A stretch of 64,000 nt of DNA from Endocalyx cinctus (GCA_001600455.1 BCKC01000009.1:1674001-1738000), one strand, 5' to 3'. Positions 44,308-57,405 are shown, counted from the first letter of the stretch. The notes: a model not told the origin generated them from the sequence alone. Translations and numbers: made by a program.

Positions 44308-45047
44308 GCGTTGGTTCCAGCTATGTGTATATTATCGAGGGTCCGGTTCTGACAATCATATTGAGTACATATTTCATACGTGGTCTGTATTTTTAGAGTG
44401 TTTGGATCGCTGCATTGGGTAGTCGCGGGAATAATTGTACATGTTTCTTAACTTATAACTTGGCTGTTTGTTAACCCCTTTCTTGGCTATTGGCTAGTCT
44501 ATGCTGTACGATACCCACAATCCCCATACATGGATGGATACTAGACCAAGTCATCGCTCTCCGTTTTTTACCTATATGTTACTAATACCGTAGCATAGTA
44601 GTTGACTGCACCTCACCATGAAAGTAGACTGACTAGTACTCATTCGTCTCGGGGAGTATTTTATAATGTAGATGCGTCCCCGTTATAATAGCCGTACTAT
44701 ATGCTAAGGTGCATATTCATTCCAAACAAAGTGTTTTCACCTTCACTACAAATGGGTATGCATAGATAGGTTAGGTTAGCCGCACCCCTGAGGAATTGAA
44801 TAGTACTTTCAAACAAGTCTAATGGCCCCTCTAATTCTTTGATAAATCAGATATGGGCATTCAACCATTTTTTAGACAGGATGAATGCTTAGATTTAGGC
44901 GAAAAGTAAATCAGCGTAAACTAACATAAATTCTCTACCTTTCGCCAAATGAACAGTTAAAGAAGAGAAAATACATGAGTCTTTGGAGAAGCTATACACT
45001 ATCTTCAAAGTGACTTGAAAAAAAAAAAAGAAGAAGAGAAGGGAAAG
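44308..45047. other. Intergenic region
   Basis: Between the VTC gene and cystathionine gamma-synthase, both on the plus strand. AT-rich with an A-rich purine tract just before the next ATG. No further feature is supported. Confidence 0.5.
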
Positions 45048-47053
45048 ATGGCACTTTACGTTGATGCATCCCAGACCGAATTTGGTCATTCGGTACCTCC
45101 TGAGGGCCCTCACACCGTTACCGCCCACTTTCCACGCTGGGAAAACACCATCAAATTTCGGGACGGCGATGAGGCCATCCACAGCAAGCTCACGTCGATA
45201 TATCCGCGTTTCAAGCCTTTTGGTTTATGCGCTACGGTACAGTCTTCCGCTTTCTTCTCTCTCTCTTCTTCTTCTTTTTTGAAATTAAAAAAAAAAAAAA
45301 AAAAGAGAGGAACACATATTGACATTGACATATTGTATACGCATCTTTTTTTTTTTACTAATACGCCTACTTACTTACTTGTTTTTTTCTCTGAATTCGT
45401 TCTATCCAGCTCTGCCAAGCCCTCGCCCAAAAAGCCAAAATTCCCGCCGGGTACGACGGCTTCGCGGCCTTCCTCTCGCCCGACGTATGCCGGTCCAACC
45501 GGGCGAAAGCGGTGTCGGCGCACCGCGGGGATAACCGGCTCGAGCCCCGCGAGCTGAAGCACTTCGTCTTCGACGTCGCCGGGACGGTCCGGCTCTACCT
45601 CGTCGCTTTTCCCGCGGCCAAGCGGTCCGGCGGCATCTTCATGTGGCAGCACGGCGGGATGGGGTTCAGCTCCCGGCTCGCCGAGTTCTTGCTGCCCAAA
45701 GTAGAGGGTGAAGCGGTTTGCGGGGGCGAGGTTTTTCTGGGGGGTGATGATGACGACGACGATGATAGCGCCGGGCGGAAGAAAACCCCGATTCCGGAAC
45801 CGACCTACCTGCCTGAATGCGAGGCTCATGGGGAGCTGAGAAAGAGGATCTCGGGGTTCATGACGAGGGCGTGCGTGCAGGAGTACGAGAAAGAGGTGCA
45901 GGATCGCGACGTGTATCTGTACCAGACGGGGATGGCGGCGATACATCGGTTTCACGAGACGGTAACGGAAAAGGTACCTCAAAGACAAGGAAAAGAAGAA
46001 AAGCCCGTGGGCCCAGTCGTCGTCTTTGGTTCCGTTTTCCACGGTACGCATCATTTGTTCAAAGAGAGCGGGGCGGGGATAAAGCATTACGGAAAGGCGG
46101 ACGACGAGAAGACGTTGGATGATTTTGAGAGGTATCTCGAGGAGGGTGGGAGTTGTAGTTACGTGTTCACCGAGTTTCCGAGTAATCCGATACTGGTGGC
46201 AGTCGATCTGGTGCGATTGCGGAAATTGGTAAGTTTCTTTTTCTATATGATTCCACAAATTATTGTTCAGTATAAAGCCCTATGATATAACTAACAAAGA
46301 ATAATTCAATAACAGGCCGACAAGTACGGGTTCCTCGTCGCCGTAGACGAGACGATCGGCTCCTTCTGCAACCTCGACATGCTACCGGTAGCCGACGCCG
46401 TCATCTCGTCCCTGACCAAGTCGTTTTCCGGATACGCCGACGTGATGGCCGGGTCGGTGGTTCTCAACCCGAACGGTCGCTCCTACGAGAAGCTGAAATC
46501 GACGCTCGACGCCGAGTTCCGCAACGAGCTCTTCGCGGGCGACGCCGAGAAGCTGCTGAGGAACAGCGAGGATTATCTAGCGCGCAGCCAGTCGATGAAC
46601 CGCAACGCCGCGGCCCTAGCCGCTTACTTCGCCGAGCAGATGCGTAGTTGCGAGGACGGCGGGATCATAGGCGTGCTGTACCCGGGATATAATCATAACG
46701 ACCAAGGTACGGCGAGAAACCTTTACCCGTTCCTGCGCAAACCCGCGCCCGAGTTTCCGGACCCCGGGTACGGGTGCTTGCTCTCGGTCGATTTCGACTC
46801 GATCGAGGACGCCGTCCGGTTCTACGATAACCTCGACTTTCACCAGGGCCCGCATTTGGGCGCTCATAGGACGCTCGCTATGGCGTTTACGGAGTTAGCT
46901 TACGGGAAGACCGTGGAGGAGAGGGAATACCATGCATCGTACGGGTGTAGGCGGGAACAGGTGAGGTTCTCGGTCGGGTTGGAAGATGTGGAGTTTTTGA
47001 TAGGAGTGTGCGAGAGAGGCTTGAATGCTATGAGAGAAGGAAGGAGAAAGTAG
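45048..47053 (+). CDS. STR2: Cystathionine gamma-synthase (PLP enzyme of trans-sulfuration)
   Basis: A 581-residue pyridoxal-phosphate enzyme of the Cys/Met metabolism family. It joins cysteine with an activated homoserine to form cystathionine on the way to methionine. Exons 45048-45236, 45410-46228 and 46316-47053; all phases close. The N-terminal extension with HSVPPEGPHTVTAHFPRW and IYPRFKPFG is typical of fungal Str2/met-7-type proteins. The fold is visible from VYLYQTGMAAIHRFHE through FTEFPSNPIL and VAVDETIGSF (cofactor Asp) to SSLTKSFSGYADVMAG (Schiff-base Lys). There is an Asp-rich insert near residue 165. Exons 2-3 are very GC-rich. Confidence 0.93.
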
Positions 47054-49582
47054 AAAGTAGAAAGTTATTGGGTACGGACTTTTTAAGAATTATATTTTGC
47101 ATTACGAGGGGTGATGTTGGCTGAGAAAAAAAAAAAAAAAAAAAAGAAAAGAAAAGGAGCTAAAGCTGAAGTAAATCAACCCGATGATCTCTCAGCGACG
47201 CCGTTATTTACAATTTCAATAATTACCTACCTAGGTAGCACCCTATTAGAGATCATCGTTGATGCCTATGACTCATAGAATTAGACGTAGATCATGCACT
47301 TAAAGAAGAAGAAGAAGAAATTCTTCCCTACCATTCATCCAAGTTTAAATCAGTGTTTGCCGTTAGAGTGTAAAGGGGTACGTACGGTAGCTACGGAGTT
47401 AGCAATAGCATTCGTTCTTTCCTTAAGTGTGGCTCTATTGAATCTCAGCCTCTTTGAAACGAACTGCGACAACGTTTACAACGTGGGTTGAGAAAAAATA
47501 GTAACAAATAAAATAAAATAAATAAACAAAATATTAAATGCAACAGACAAAACCATGTACCTAATTCGTTTTAATAATTAGGGACAAAGGGCTAATGGTA
47601 GTTCCTCTAGGTATGCAATTGTACTTAATATATGATCCGTTTGTATATACAACTATTTATCTCCCTTGTAATAACTTGGGGAAACTCACTATGGACCTAA
47701 AGTAAGAGAACATTTTATATTCTACTTGAAATAACATAACCATGCAGATCCATGGTATCATGATTAAATGTAGTGTTATATTGGCCTCTAATATCAGGTG
47801 GAAAACCCGTATCGATATCCAAATCAAAATCTGTACCATTGTGTAAATATCACCCAGGAGCTGATTTATGCCGTATCCAAACATCCTGGTACGAATATAC
47901 TGATTTCACTGAGTTTATCAATATAGAATAGCCTTTTGATCCATGTTTTATGGCTATACCTACGAGCCTATCCATGATTACGACACTTTTAGTTCTCCAT
48001 GAGAATAACGAGACATAAGGCATGATGCTTATTTTTATCTAGAGCGTGCTATGGATGGTAACATAAAGAAAATATTATCAACTACTCTCTCTCTGAATAT
48101 TTATCTAATATTTGACTTAATCTACGCGACTTCTATGATCTTCATCCTTCCTGTAATAGGTACTCCAACTAAACCAGGCATTTTTACCTTTTTGCTTTGG
48201 TCTTCGTATTTGAACGTGTAGAATTATATTTGACATAAGGGAATCCCTCCCAAAAAGAGGGGAGATATCAGACGAACATCTACATAGGTACCGTATTCTT
48301 AGTATTCTTGCAACGTAGAACTTGCTGTCTTTGGAAGTTGCCAGCTGAAATCATCCAAGCTACAGTTATTTGCCCTGCCCTCTGTTACCAGCACGCTTCC
48401 ACAGCACAAAAAGATATCTTGTACGCTGGGCCTTTATACTAAGAAAAATACCTACCATGTAATAATATATTTCTCTCTCTGATGTCTGATATCAAAAGTA
48501 ACCTGTTTATTGCCACATATATCTAGATGCTCATGGTGTTACCTTGACTATGTACTTACGACTGCCAATATATGGTATTGCTAGTCTTCTTCCCGAATAT
48601 ATCACTTATCAGTCCATGATTCATAAAATTTTCTTTCCAAACCAAGTCCTAATTTTCTAACTTCCTTCCTGGAGATTTAAGTAGTGGTAACCACCTACTT
48701 GCACGCAACTCCTTTACCGCTTCTCTGAGCACGACACTTCCTTCTAACCATCGGCCTCTTTCTAACCCTCTTTTACTCATATGAAGGAACGGAGACGTTT
48801 CTACTTTTAGAGATGATAATTTAAAACAAGAACTCTGTGAAATCTGAGTTGGGGTTCCTGCCACTGCCATTGCTGCCGCTGCTTATTTCCCAGTCTAGTA
48901 TCGTCTTAATTCACCGCCCCCTATCAAAGTCTCTAGCACCTTGAAAGATCAACTTTAACGCCTTCCTACCCCTTCGCTTCTAGCATATATGGTCAAATAG
49001 CTTGCTTCTACAAGGTTCATGTCTTTATTCAACGTATATCATCCATTAAAATAACGGAAGGAGCGGTCACATCCCTGAATAGACGCTGGCATTTTTCAGG
49101 GTTTGTGCCCAAGACTGGCGGTTTCGTACATGCACAACTACCATTCAAAACCGCGAAATACCATACAAAAGGAAACAGCTTATTCTTAGTAGGTTATTTC
49201 CTATGTTGTGTTCTTCGTCTATTTTGCGAAAATATACGTCTATAAAAGGGCTAACATCCGCCCAGCGTTTCTTGTAAATTTCATACCCCCCCTCAGATCG
49301 TTCAAGCTTCCCAGTTTAGAGGCCTATCATTCTATTTGAAGATAGTCCCTAAATAAACCAAAAAGAAAATATTGAATATTGGAGATTAGATATCGTTGAA
49401 ATTTAACGATTGATATCTGAAAATATAAAAAAAATATATACTTGAGTTCAAGAATTTAACACGCTAACTATCTTACAAACATACATACTACTTATTACAC
49501 AACATCACCACGGCACAATCTATATACATATACATACATACTTATCAATTTTAATTTTCGACAATAGAACAAAAGTGTCAAC
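47054..49582. other. 2.5-kb gene-free AT-rich region
   Basis: Contains an A20 run (about 47128-47147), one exact TACCTAGGTA palindrome (47228-47237), a (GAA)n stretch near 47303, and otherwise AT-rich unique DNA. A 73-codon minus-strand frame at 48649-48870 has no family resemblance and is not accepted. The last 300 bp are the AT-rich upstream region of the next gene. Confidence 0.55.
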
Positions 49583-51664
49583 ATGTGTTTCACCGAATTT
49601 ATCGGATATACCTGTGGGCATGCCTCGGTGCCGGTTAACCGTCCTTGTCCCATGACGACGCACCTGCACACCAACCCCTGTTGCCCGACACCAGCTTGCC
49701 GCCCCTTCATGGTGCAGACCATGTGCCCGGCCTGTGCACGCATCGTCCACGGCCGCTGGATCAACATCATAGAGTATGAGCACATGTTCATGCATGAGCG
49801 CGGCTGCTGTCGCTGTCCCGTCAAGTTCCCGGCTCTTCAGCAACCCCGAACGGTGAGAAAGCCGGTATCGCCAATCGACCCCGGCCACCAACCTCAGCAC
49901 TCCCACCACCAGCACTCCCATCACCACCATAATCAGGGTACCGGAAATGGCGGTAGAAAATACAAGGGAAGATTCTCGCAAAAGGGCTCGTCGAACAGAT
50001 ACAGCAATAACACTGGTATCGGCAACCGACGAAACCAACATCCGCAGGAGATTGCTCCTTTGTACAGAGAAGAGGAGACGGACAGCCGCGAAACTGTCAC
50101 TGTGTCTGTTCGAATGCCGAGTCTGTACGCTGCCGAGTGGACGGCCGATCACGCCAAGCGTCACCAAGACGGTCTGTGTAAATGTAACGTACAGTTTGAG
50201 AACTATACAGGGTACAACATAGACGCACTGAATGAGTACGGTGCAGAGAGAAACACTTTGAGCCATGGTCGCCGCACATCATCCAACGAGGGTCAGACGG
50301 CTTCAGTGATGATGGAGACTTCCACTTCATCCTCTTCCTCACAACCTGTAGTCACCCCTACCCTACCTCCTTCGATTACTCACAGCAACAATGATAACAA
50401 GAGCAGCAGCAACAACAACAACAACAACAAGGGCAAGAACAAGTCCAAAGGCAAAGGAAGAAACAACAACTACAAGTCCAAAGGCAAGGGAAAACAGAAG
50501 AAGCCTACCCCTGGACCCCACCGCGAGCCGGCCCAGACACAGTCACAGACACGCCGTGGAAGTAGTCAGACGTCCGCGTTCAGCCCACGCAGCCAGCCAA
50601 ATAAAGCAGTCGCTGAGAATAGCGCTACCGTGGCGGCCGGCTCAGCCACCGACAACACCGACCGCGCAGGCTCGTCGCCGCACAAAGACGCAACCGGCAC
50701 CATCGACTCGAGCAGCGGTGCATACACGTTCAACCCTGCCGCCGAATCATTCCAGAGCACCAGTACCACCGGCGCTACTTCTAGTGGCGGTAGCGGAGGC
50801 GGTAGCGGCGGATATTTCCCCCCCACCGAAGCTCCCGGAAAAAATATCACGAATCCAGATTCTTCTAGCCCTCTCCGCGATGATAACGAAAATGCTGCCA
50901 ACGCCGTAACCGAGGACCCCGCTCCCAAGACTCGGGTCGCCACTCCGGTAGGTGACGCCGCTAACCTCTCCGACGCTAACAAAAACGTCCCGCGCGTCAT
51001 GCCTGAGACGCACGTTCCGACGGTAGACGCCGCCGTCAACGCCTTCGACCCCGCTAACGACCCGTACTACGCCCCCGCGACCGACGAAGAAGATCGCCAG
51101 AGACGACTTCAGCAGTACGCGTCGCAGGACTCGTCTTATTCCTCCCCTTCCTTTCCCGAATCCCAACGGCTTACCCGTCCCGGATATCCAGCCCGCTGGT
51201 CATGTGCGCCTTACAGTCAAGATGAGTACAGAGAGTGGGAACAGCAGAAACGTCAAGCGGCCCGAGAGGGCTCCATCCCCTCCCCCATCGTCTCGTCGAC
51301 GCAGTACAGCGCCTCGCACCCGGTAGACATGCAGACGGTGCAGTACGACACCTCGAGCCTACGTCCCATCGCGGGGCTCCCCATCGGCGCCGGTCCCGAA
51401 GGGGATCCCTATTTCGGACCTTTCGAGGAATGCCACCTAGCTCCTCGGAACCTGGTCGCGCTTCAGCCGTACCTCGTCGGTGGCGAAGAAAGTCAGGAAG
51501 ACCGAGGAGAGGAATACGCGTACGACGATGGTGGTGAGCAGGAGATCGAAAAGGAGGAAGAAAAGGCGAACGTAGAGACGAACTACAACTACCAAGCCGG
51601 CACGGCCGCTTCGGAGCGCTCGCCGTCTCCTACTCCGTCCCTAACGCTGTCGTCTACCGATTAG
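49583..51664 (+). CDS. Large low-complexity protein with Cys/His-rich N-terminus
   Basis: An uninterrupted 693-codon frame. The first 95 residues are rich in Cys and His (MCFTEFIGYTCGHA, NPCCPTPACRP, MCPACARIV, ERGCCRCPVKF), arranged in CxxC-like pairs that could bind zinc. It is a head pattern common to a family of fungal hypothetical proteins. The remaining 600 residues are disordered: His-rich, then Asn/Lys/Gly-rich (SNNNNNNKGKNKSKGKG), Ser/Thr/Gly-rich, and acidic near the end. No catalytic domain, signal peptide or membrane helix. Function unknown. GC-richer than its flanks and intronless. Confidence 0.8.
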   Translation: MCFTEFIGYTCGHASVPVNRPCPMTTHLHTNPCCPTPACRPFMVQTMCPACARIVHGRWINIIEYEHMFMHERGCCRCPVKFPALQQPRTVRKPVSPIDPGHQPQHSHHQHSHHHHNQGTGNGGRKYKGRFSQKGSSNRYSNNTGIGNRRNQHPQEIAPLYREEETDSRETVTVSVRMPSLYAAEWTADHAKRHQDGLCKCNVQFENYTGYNIDALNEYGAERNTLSHGRRTSSNEGQTASVMMETSTSSSSSQPVVTPTLPPSITHSNNDNKSSSNNNNNNKGKNKSKGKGRNNNYKSKGKGKQKKPTPGPHREPAQTQSQTRRGSSQTSAFSPRSQPNKAVAENSATVAAGSATDNTDRAGSSPHKDATGTIDSSSGAYTFNPAAESFQSTSTTGATSSGGSGGGSGGYFPPTEAPGKNITNPDSSSPLRDDNENAANAVTEDPAPKTRVATPVGDAANLSDANKNVPRVMPETHVPTVDAAVNAFDPANDPYYAPATDEEDRQRRLQQYASQDSSYSSPSFPESQRLTRPGYPARWSCAPYSQDEYREWEQQKRQAAREGSIPSPIVSSTQYSASHPVDMQTVQYDTSSLRPIAGLPIGAGPEGDPYFGPFEECHLAPRNLVALQPYLVGGEESQEDRGEEYAYDDGGEQEIEKEEEKANVETNYNYQAGTAASERSPSPTPSLTLSSTD

Positions 51665-52474
51665 GACTCTTTGCCCATGATGGCACCTACGATAGCACAT
51701 CGAAGAACAAACTCTAGCGACTTTTGAAAAACTTGCGTTCAAGGATTGATATAGCACGGGCAGAGAGAGGCAGGGGAGATGAATCTTCTACCACTTTCGC
51801 CTGTGTATTCATAACCATGGCTAGCACTTTGCCCATTAGAGGGGACAATATAATATGCCCTTCATTCGAAGTCTTTTTTCCTTTGCTCTTCATTCTTTTA
51901 TCATACATTTATTCATATTTGCTTCTTCTTCTTTTTATTTCCTTCTTCTCTTTCCTCTTCGATAAGCAGGACATCTCAAAAGCCAGCATAATAGAGTAAG
52001 TTCTGAAGTCCACATATCTTTTTTTTTTTTTTTTTTGGAAACTAATCCAATTTTCAGAACGAGAACCAAAAAAAGGATAAGCACGAATTTCCTTTCTTTA
52101 CCCATAACGACTCAAACGATTTATGCGATCATGACCACGACGAATATAAACGGATAATGACACTTCAGATATGATTCTCTTTCGTATGTCTTTTCGCATT
52201 TTTATCTCTCTTTTTTCACGACTATGATACATATGAAACCGAGAAAAATAAAAAAGAGAAAAAAAATATAGAAATGCTTATGATGTCGTGAGGGGGTTAT
52301 GATTCATATATCTGAACCTGAGAAAGACTCCTCGCTTTCTTCGGCATAACGTCAAATCAGGATCCTCTCTAATGCACTTTGATACAGCAATCCCGACCTG
52401 CCTTCCTATTTCTTCTAATTTCCCTCACCCCTAATCTTCTTTTCATTATCAGTTATTCAGGTATCTGAAGCCTT
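51665..52474. other. Convergent intergenic region
   Basis: Between the low-complexity gene (+) and the complex I gene (-). Pyrimidine-rich DNA and a T18 run (about 52020-52037). A short hydrophobic frame at 51724-51999 is judged spurious. Confidence 0.5.
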
Positions 52475-54081
52475 TCACCTATCAACCTCGCCTGCAAAAT
52501 GATCATTAGTAAGTTATACATAACCGCTAGAGAGATTGTCTTTGATGCTTACCGAACACAAGATCCATGGTACCGATAACGGCGACGGCGTCAGCCAAAA
52601 GATGTCCCTTGGAGACGTGGTCAAATCCACCCAAATGAGCAAAACCGGGCGCACGGATATGGCATCGGTAAGGCCGCTCACTACCGTCACTCACGACGTA
52701 GACACCCATCTCTCCCTTCGGCGCCTCAATCGCCGTGTACGTCTCACCGGGCGGTACGGCGTAACCCTTGGTGTAGAGCAAGAAGTGGTGGATGAGAGCC
52801 TCCATGTTTTCCTTCATGGCGGTTCGGGGAGGAGGCGACACCTTGTAGTCTTCTACCCGCACGGGGCCGGCGGGCATCTGGTTAAGGCACTGGTGGATGA
52901 TGCGAAGGGACTGGCGGAACTCCTCCATACGGCATAGGTATCGGTCGTAGCAGTCGCCGTTCACGCCGACCGGCACGTCGAACTCGACCTTGTCGTAGGC
53001 GTCGTACGGCTGGCTCTTTCGGATATCCCACGGCACGCCGGAACCTCGGAGCATGACACCGGTGAAGGAAAGGTTGAGAGCTTCGGTAGCAGGGACGACA
53101 CCGACACCCTGAAGACGCTGGATCCAGATACGGTTGTCCGTCAACATTTCCTCGGTTTCGTCGATTCGGTCGCCGAATTGGGTGGCCCATTGATATATGT
53201 CATCCAGCAAGCCAACCGGTATATCCTGATGAACACCACCGGGGCGGACGTAAGCAGCGTGGAGACGAGCACCAGAAACACGTTCGTAGAATTCCTGGAA
53301 CGAGGGAAGGGAAATGGTGGTTAGCATTTCATTTGAGCTTTAAGATAAAATTGCGCTGAATTTAAATCGATTTCTTTATTATCTAAACCTCGTCGGTTTT
53401 CATCGTGAGAAAATTGATGATATGACGTACCATTAATTTTTCACGTTCCTCGAAACCCCACAAGAAGGGTGTTAAAGCACCGACATCCATAGCGTGGGAA
53501 AGGACGGACATGAGATGGTTAAGGATTCTAGTAATCTCGCCGAACAAGGTTCGAATGTACTTGGCTCGATCGGGAATTTCGATATTCAGGAGCTTCTCGA
53601 CGGCCAAGGCGAAAACTTGCTCGTTGGTCATCATGGAAACGTAGTCGAGACGGTCGAAGTAAGGTAAGGCCTGTAGGTATGTCTTGTATTCAATCAACTT
53701 CTCGGTACCTCTGTGCAGCAATCCGACGTGAGGGTCCGCGCGGACGATCTCTTCTCCGTTCAACTCGAGGATCAATCGTAACACGCCGTGGGCGGCGGGA
53801 TGCTGGGGACCGAAGTTGACGGTATAATGTCGAACCTTACGCTCGCTGATGCCGTCGTCCTTGGCGCTCTGAGCGGTGCCGTCGAAGACCTTCGAACGTC
53901 TCATGTTGAGCAAGGCGGTAGGGTCGGGAGGATCCATCTCGGATTCCTGGATGGTGGTACGTATATACTGCTGCTGCTCGGCATAACAACGACTGGCACT
54001 GTTGGAAAAAGCTCGTATGGATGGCTTCGCGAGCTGTAGGCGCCGGGCGCCGCATCCGGCAATGCGATAAAGCGACGCCAT
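52475..54081 (-). CDS. nuo-49: NADH:ubiquinone oxidoreductase 49-kDa subunit (complex I)
   Basis: A 469-residue core subunit of mitochondrial complex I (NuoD/NDUFS2 homologue), forming the quinone site with the PSST subunit. Exons 54081-53431, 53294-52553 and a 17-nt last exon, 52491-52475, that adds EVDR and the stop, the conserved end of this protein. The N-terminus is a mitochondrial presequence ([14 protein letters not shown]). Diagnostic segments: [63 protein letters not shown], and [11 protein letters not shown]. All are intact. Confidence 0.97.
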
Positions 54082-56409
54082 TTGCGTTGTTTATTTTTCA
54101 ATTGGTGATGGAAGATTTGTTATCTTCTTCTAAAATGAGGCCTATTCGCTATTTGTTAGTATCGGGGAGTTGGAGGTCAATTGAATTAATGTGCTCGTCA
54201 TTGGCCATTGGTTCGTTTAAACTGTTGATCCGTTCCGATATTTTATACTGTAGCGTTTAGTTAGTCTATTTATGTACTTAGCTACTATAGACGATCTGAT
54301 AATGTAATAACGCTACCTATAGTAATCATACCATTCTAACAGATATAAGTAATTACTAGGTACGAGCCTGTGGAGTCTACTTACAACCTCCAGACTTAAA
54401 AGTCAGTATTACATTTCCATACACTAATAATAATCTTCAACTGGGTTATAGCTGTTCAGCCACCACCGTATAATCTTACCATTGAGGCTACAATAAGGCT
54501 ATACTGACTATGTTGATTGCTAATTCGTCTGTATAGTCAATTTGCCAAGACCTGCATTTGCTTTGTTCACGTCATTATATTATCATTTTTCTCTCTCTCT
54601 ATATTTAACATCTAACTTGGAATCATTGTGACCCTTTGTTGATATTCAATACGAGTGTAGGAGCGTAGGTGAGATTTAATCGCATCCACACCGTAACTTG
54701 TCGGACTTAGAACTGTCAGCAGCTCGACCATATCCGGAAGGAAGCTCCGAATATATAACGACTCGTCTTCATTTGGTATTAGAGACAAGCGATGTGCCAT
54801 AATTCTATACCTGATTACCAATCTATTGTCCGTGCCTTGCCTCGTGGATCCTATTATGAAAGAAATAATATCTTAACCTGGGACTGAGATAATACTCTCA
54901 TGTCAGCGGGACCGGCATCTGGAACGACATACTCTCATGTGGTTCAATACCATCTCACTCCTGGAGTGAGGCTAGGACTGACGTCTTGGCTAAGATATAG
55001 AACAGTATCTGAAGTAATACTATCAAGTGAATGACGTTGACCGCTTTCACGATGCGTGAGCTCCTATAATCGTTGGTTCATATTAGCGATATCGGTACAG
55101 GTAAGCTCGGATACTGAAACGTTTAAAGGTTGCTGCTTCAACAGCCAAGAAGCCACTAGATGAGAAGATGTCGAGGCTTCCATCTCTTATTCGCGTTTTG
55201 ATATGCCACTACAAAAAGAGACGGAAATAGCCCCGACGAAAATGCATCTTGAGGATTCATATACTATATGAGCATGTTGATATTCATAAAATATCCAAGA
55301 GTGTCAGCTTCCTGAGATAGCAGGTAATGTATGAACTTCAAATGTCCCAGAAATACGATATTGATCATCCAAACTAATAAAAGGTTCCTACAGGTATTTC
55401 ATATTTCTTCGTTGGTCCAAAAATGTATGTTACCAAACGTGATACTTCATCACCACATACCCGCAGACATCATCGTTGCCTAACAATCAACTATCGTCAG
55501 TCGTGCGGGCAAAAGCGCATGATTCTATACCAGAGTTGTGCAACTTTTAGCGAAGTGCCAATGAAAAGTATAACTGCTTGTCTTCTCTTCTTTCGGTCCT
55601 ATTTCTGCTGAAAAAGGAGTAGATGAGTGATATACTTCGTTATTCTTGCTCTGTGGCTGTCTCACTCATCGTCAATTAAGCATCATAGGAAGCTTGGCAA
55701 ATAACTCATCACACGAGATGCTCACTTATAGCGAACAAGATAGACCGTCTTCAGTCAACGCATGAAAAAGAACGAAGACGACAAAAGGATACAGGATGGA
55801 CCATCTATTTTTATTAGTACTCTGTACTTTATTGTCATAGTAGGTCCTTTCAACGAATACGCATCCTCCTATCATCTATATTTAGTCAGCTCCAGCATCA
55901 CACGCAGTCAAAGTGCCAAGATCCCAGACCTGAGACTCTCGCTGACCCTTGCTCACGGAGCATCTCACTTGAGCTTAGCGCAATTGTAAGCCCTGTCCGC
56001 ACGACGAAGGAAAGGGCATTTAATATACACGTTATGTCATTATGCTAGCTAATCCAGAGGTTCCTAATGGCTATCATTAAGGGATTCCACGTGGAAAGTT
56101 GTTTTACTCCTGTGAATATCCCGCGGCCGGGTTATGATCTCGTAACCAAATAAGCTTTACCCGCTTCAGCCCTACGGACCGGGACAAGTGCCGTAATGGG
56201 AAAAGGATTTCGATGCGATTGACGTATCCTTTCGACCAAGAGGAATATAAAGATATCATAAGGAAGACCCCTTGTGTCGGAAATGTTGAAGAAACCGCAA
56301 GTTCAACGCCTTCTACTTTTAATATCAACTTCAAATTCCATCTTCTTAGCTTCCCTGAACTCCAAGGAGACCCCCCCCCCAGTTTACCTTAACATATTCA
56401 CTAAAGAAA
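54082..56409. other. 2.3-kb gene-free region
   Basis: AT-rich and without a credible gene. A CT microsatellite lies near 54589-54601, a small hairpin CTCACTC/GAGTGAG near 54953-54970, and a near-direct repeat of ATACTCTCATGT at about 54892 and 54930. Short frames at 54612-54821 (-) and 55762-55989 (+) resemble nothing I recognise. The C10 run just before the next ATG (about 56373-56381) is unusual. Confidence 0.55.
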
Positions 56410-57405
56410 ATGGCAGAATTTGTGTCTGAAACCCATGGGATTATCCTTCCAAGCCGCTATCGGATTCGGAAGGTTGATGGTTCCGTAAGGGATTGGGCTA
56501 TAGCAATGGGTATTGAAGGCTTTATGCTACGAGATAACACTCTGTGGAAGCCTATATTGCCTCATCCGAAAACGGCGAATGCTCTTCAGGGCTTAAATAA
56601 GTTGGCTGGTCATTATGAACACTCCATCGTCAGTGGCCTTTCATATGCCATTTTTGATACACAATACCAATTCCGAAGGCCAGAATCCATCCCAGAAGGG
56701 GGAAGACTCTATTGGGATGAGCTCGAGGACGCGGAATTCGACGAGGACGATTTTGAGGCTCGCGGCGCTAGCATGATGCGGGAAGCCATGGACTTTCCCA
56801 TGGTATGTCTAGCTCTGTCCTATGATGCCTTCTCGGCGCGAGATCCTCAGTCGACGCTCGACTTGCTAGAACTCCTGCCGCTCCAAGCCCAACTTGGCCC
56901 AATCTTGGCCTCGATGGGAAGTGGTCAGAGTGATAATTCGCGAATGGTACCCAATGCCTATGGCCAAGTTCTCATGCGCTCGGGTTGCGTCACAAGACCC
57001 GAGTACGAGAGGCAGGGCCTTGCCACGGCGTTGAACCGTTTCGTTATCCTCGAAGCAAAAGCGAGGGGGTACAGAGGTATCAGTGTCGGCATGGGGAGCG
57101 CTTCGATGTTTCGATGCTGGATGAATCCACCCCATGGCTGCCGAAGTGAAGTCGGTAAGTCTTATATTATTATTATTATTGTCCGTACCTTGATCGGAGT
57201 TTCCACATTGACTTTCAATGCCCTATTCACTCCTTTTGCTTGTCTTCTTTTCTCAAAAGTTTAATGACTGACCATTAGTTGTACAGTTGCGCATTGGGAC
57301 TTCGAAGATATTGAATTTAAAGATGAAGATGGGCAGCTAATCAAACCTTACGTAGGTACAGGTATGAAAGACGGATGGGATATCTACTGTGATCTCACTG
57401 GCTAA
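56410..57405 (+). CDS. GNAT-like acetyltransferase-fold protein
   Basis: A 287-residue protein from exons 56410-57154 and 57287-57405. The second half shows RPEYERQGLATALNRF, the acetyl-CoA-binding motif A of GNAT acetyltransferases (Q/R-x-x-G-x-A/G), followed by GYRGISVGMGSASM and, after splicing, VAHWDFEDIEF. The first half is not recognisable beyond an acidic stretch (ELEDAEFDEDDFEAR). The junction is GTAAGT...TACAG. Substrate and partners cannot be inferred from the neighbours. Confidence 0.8.

Noticed and set aside
48649..48870. 73-codon minus-strand frame
   Set aside because: Plausible amino-acid mix but no domain, no splice extension and no recognised relative.
54612..54821. 69-codon minus-strand frame in the empty 54-56 kb region
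   Set aside because: No family resemblance and no support from neighbouring frames.
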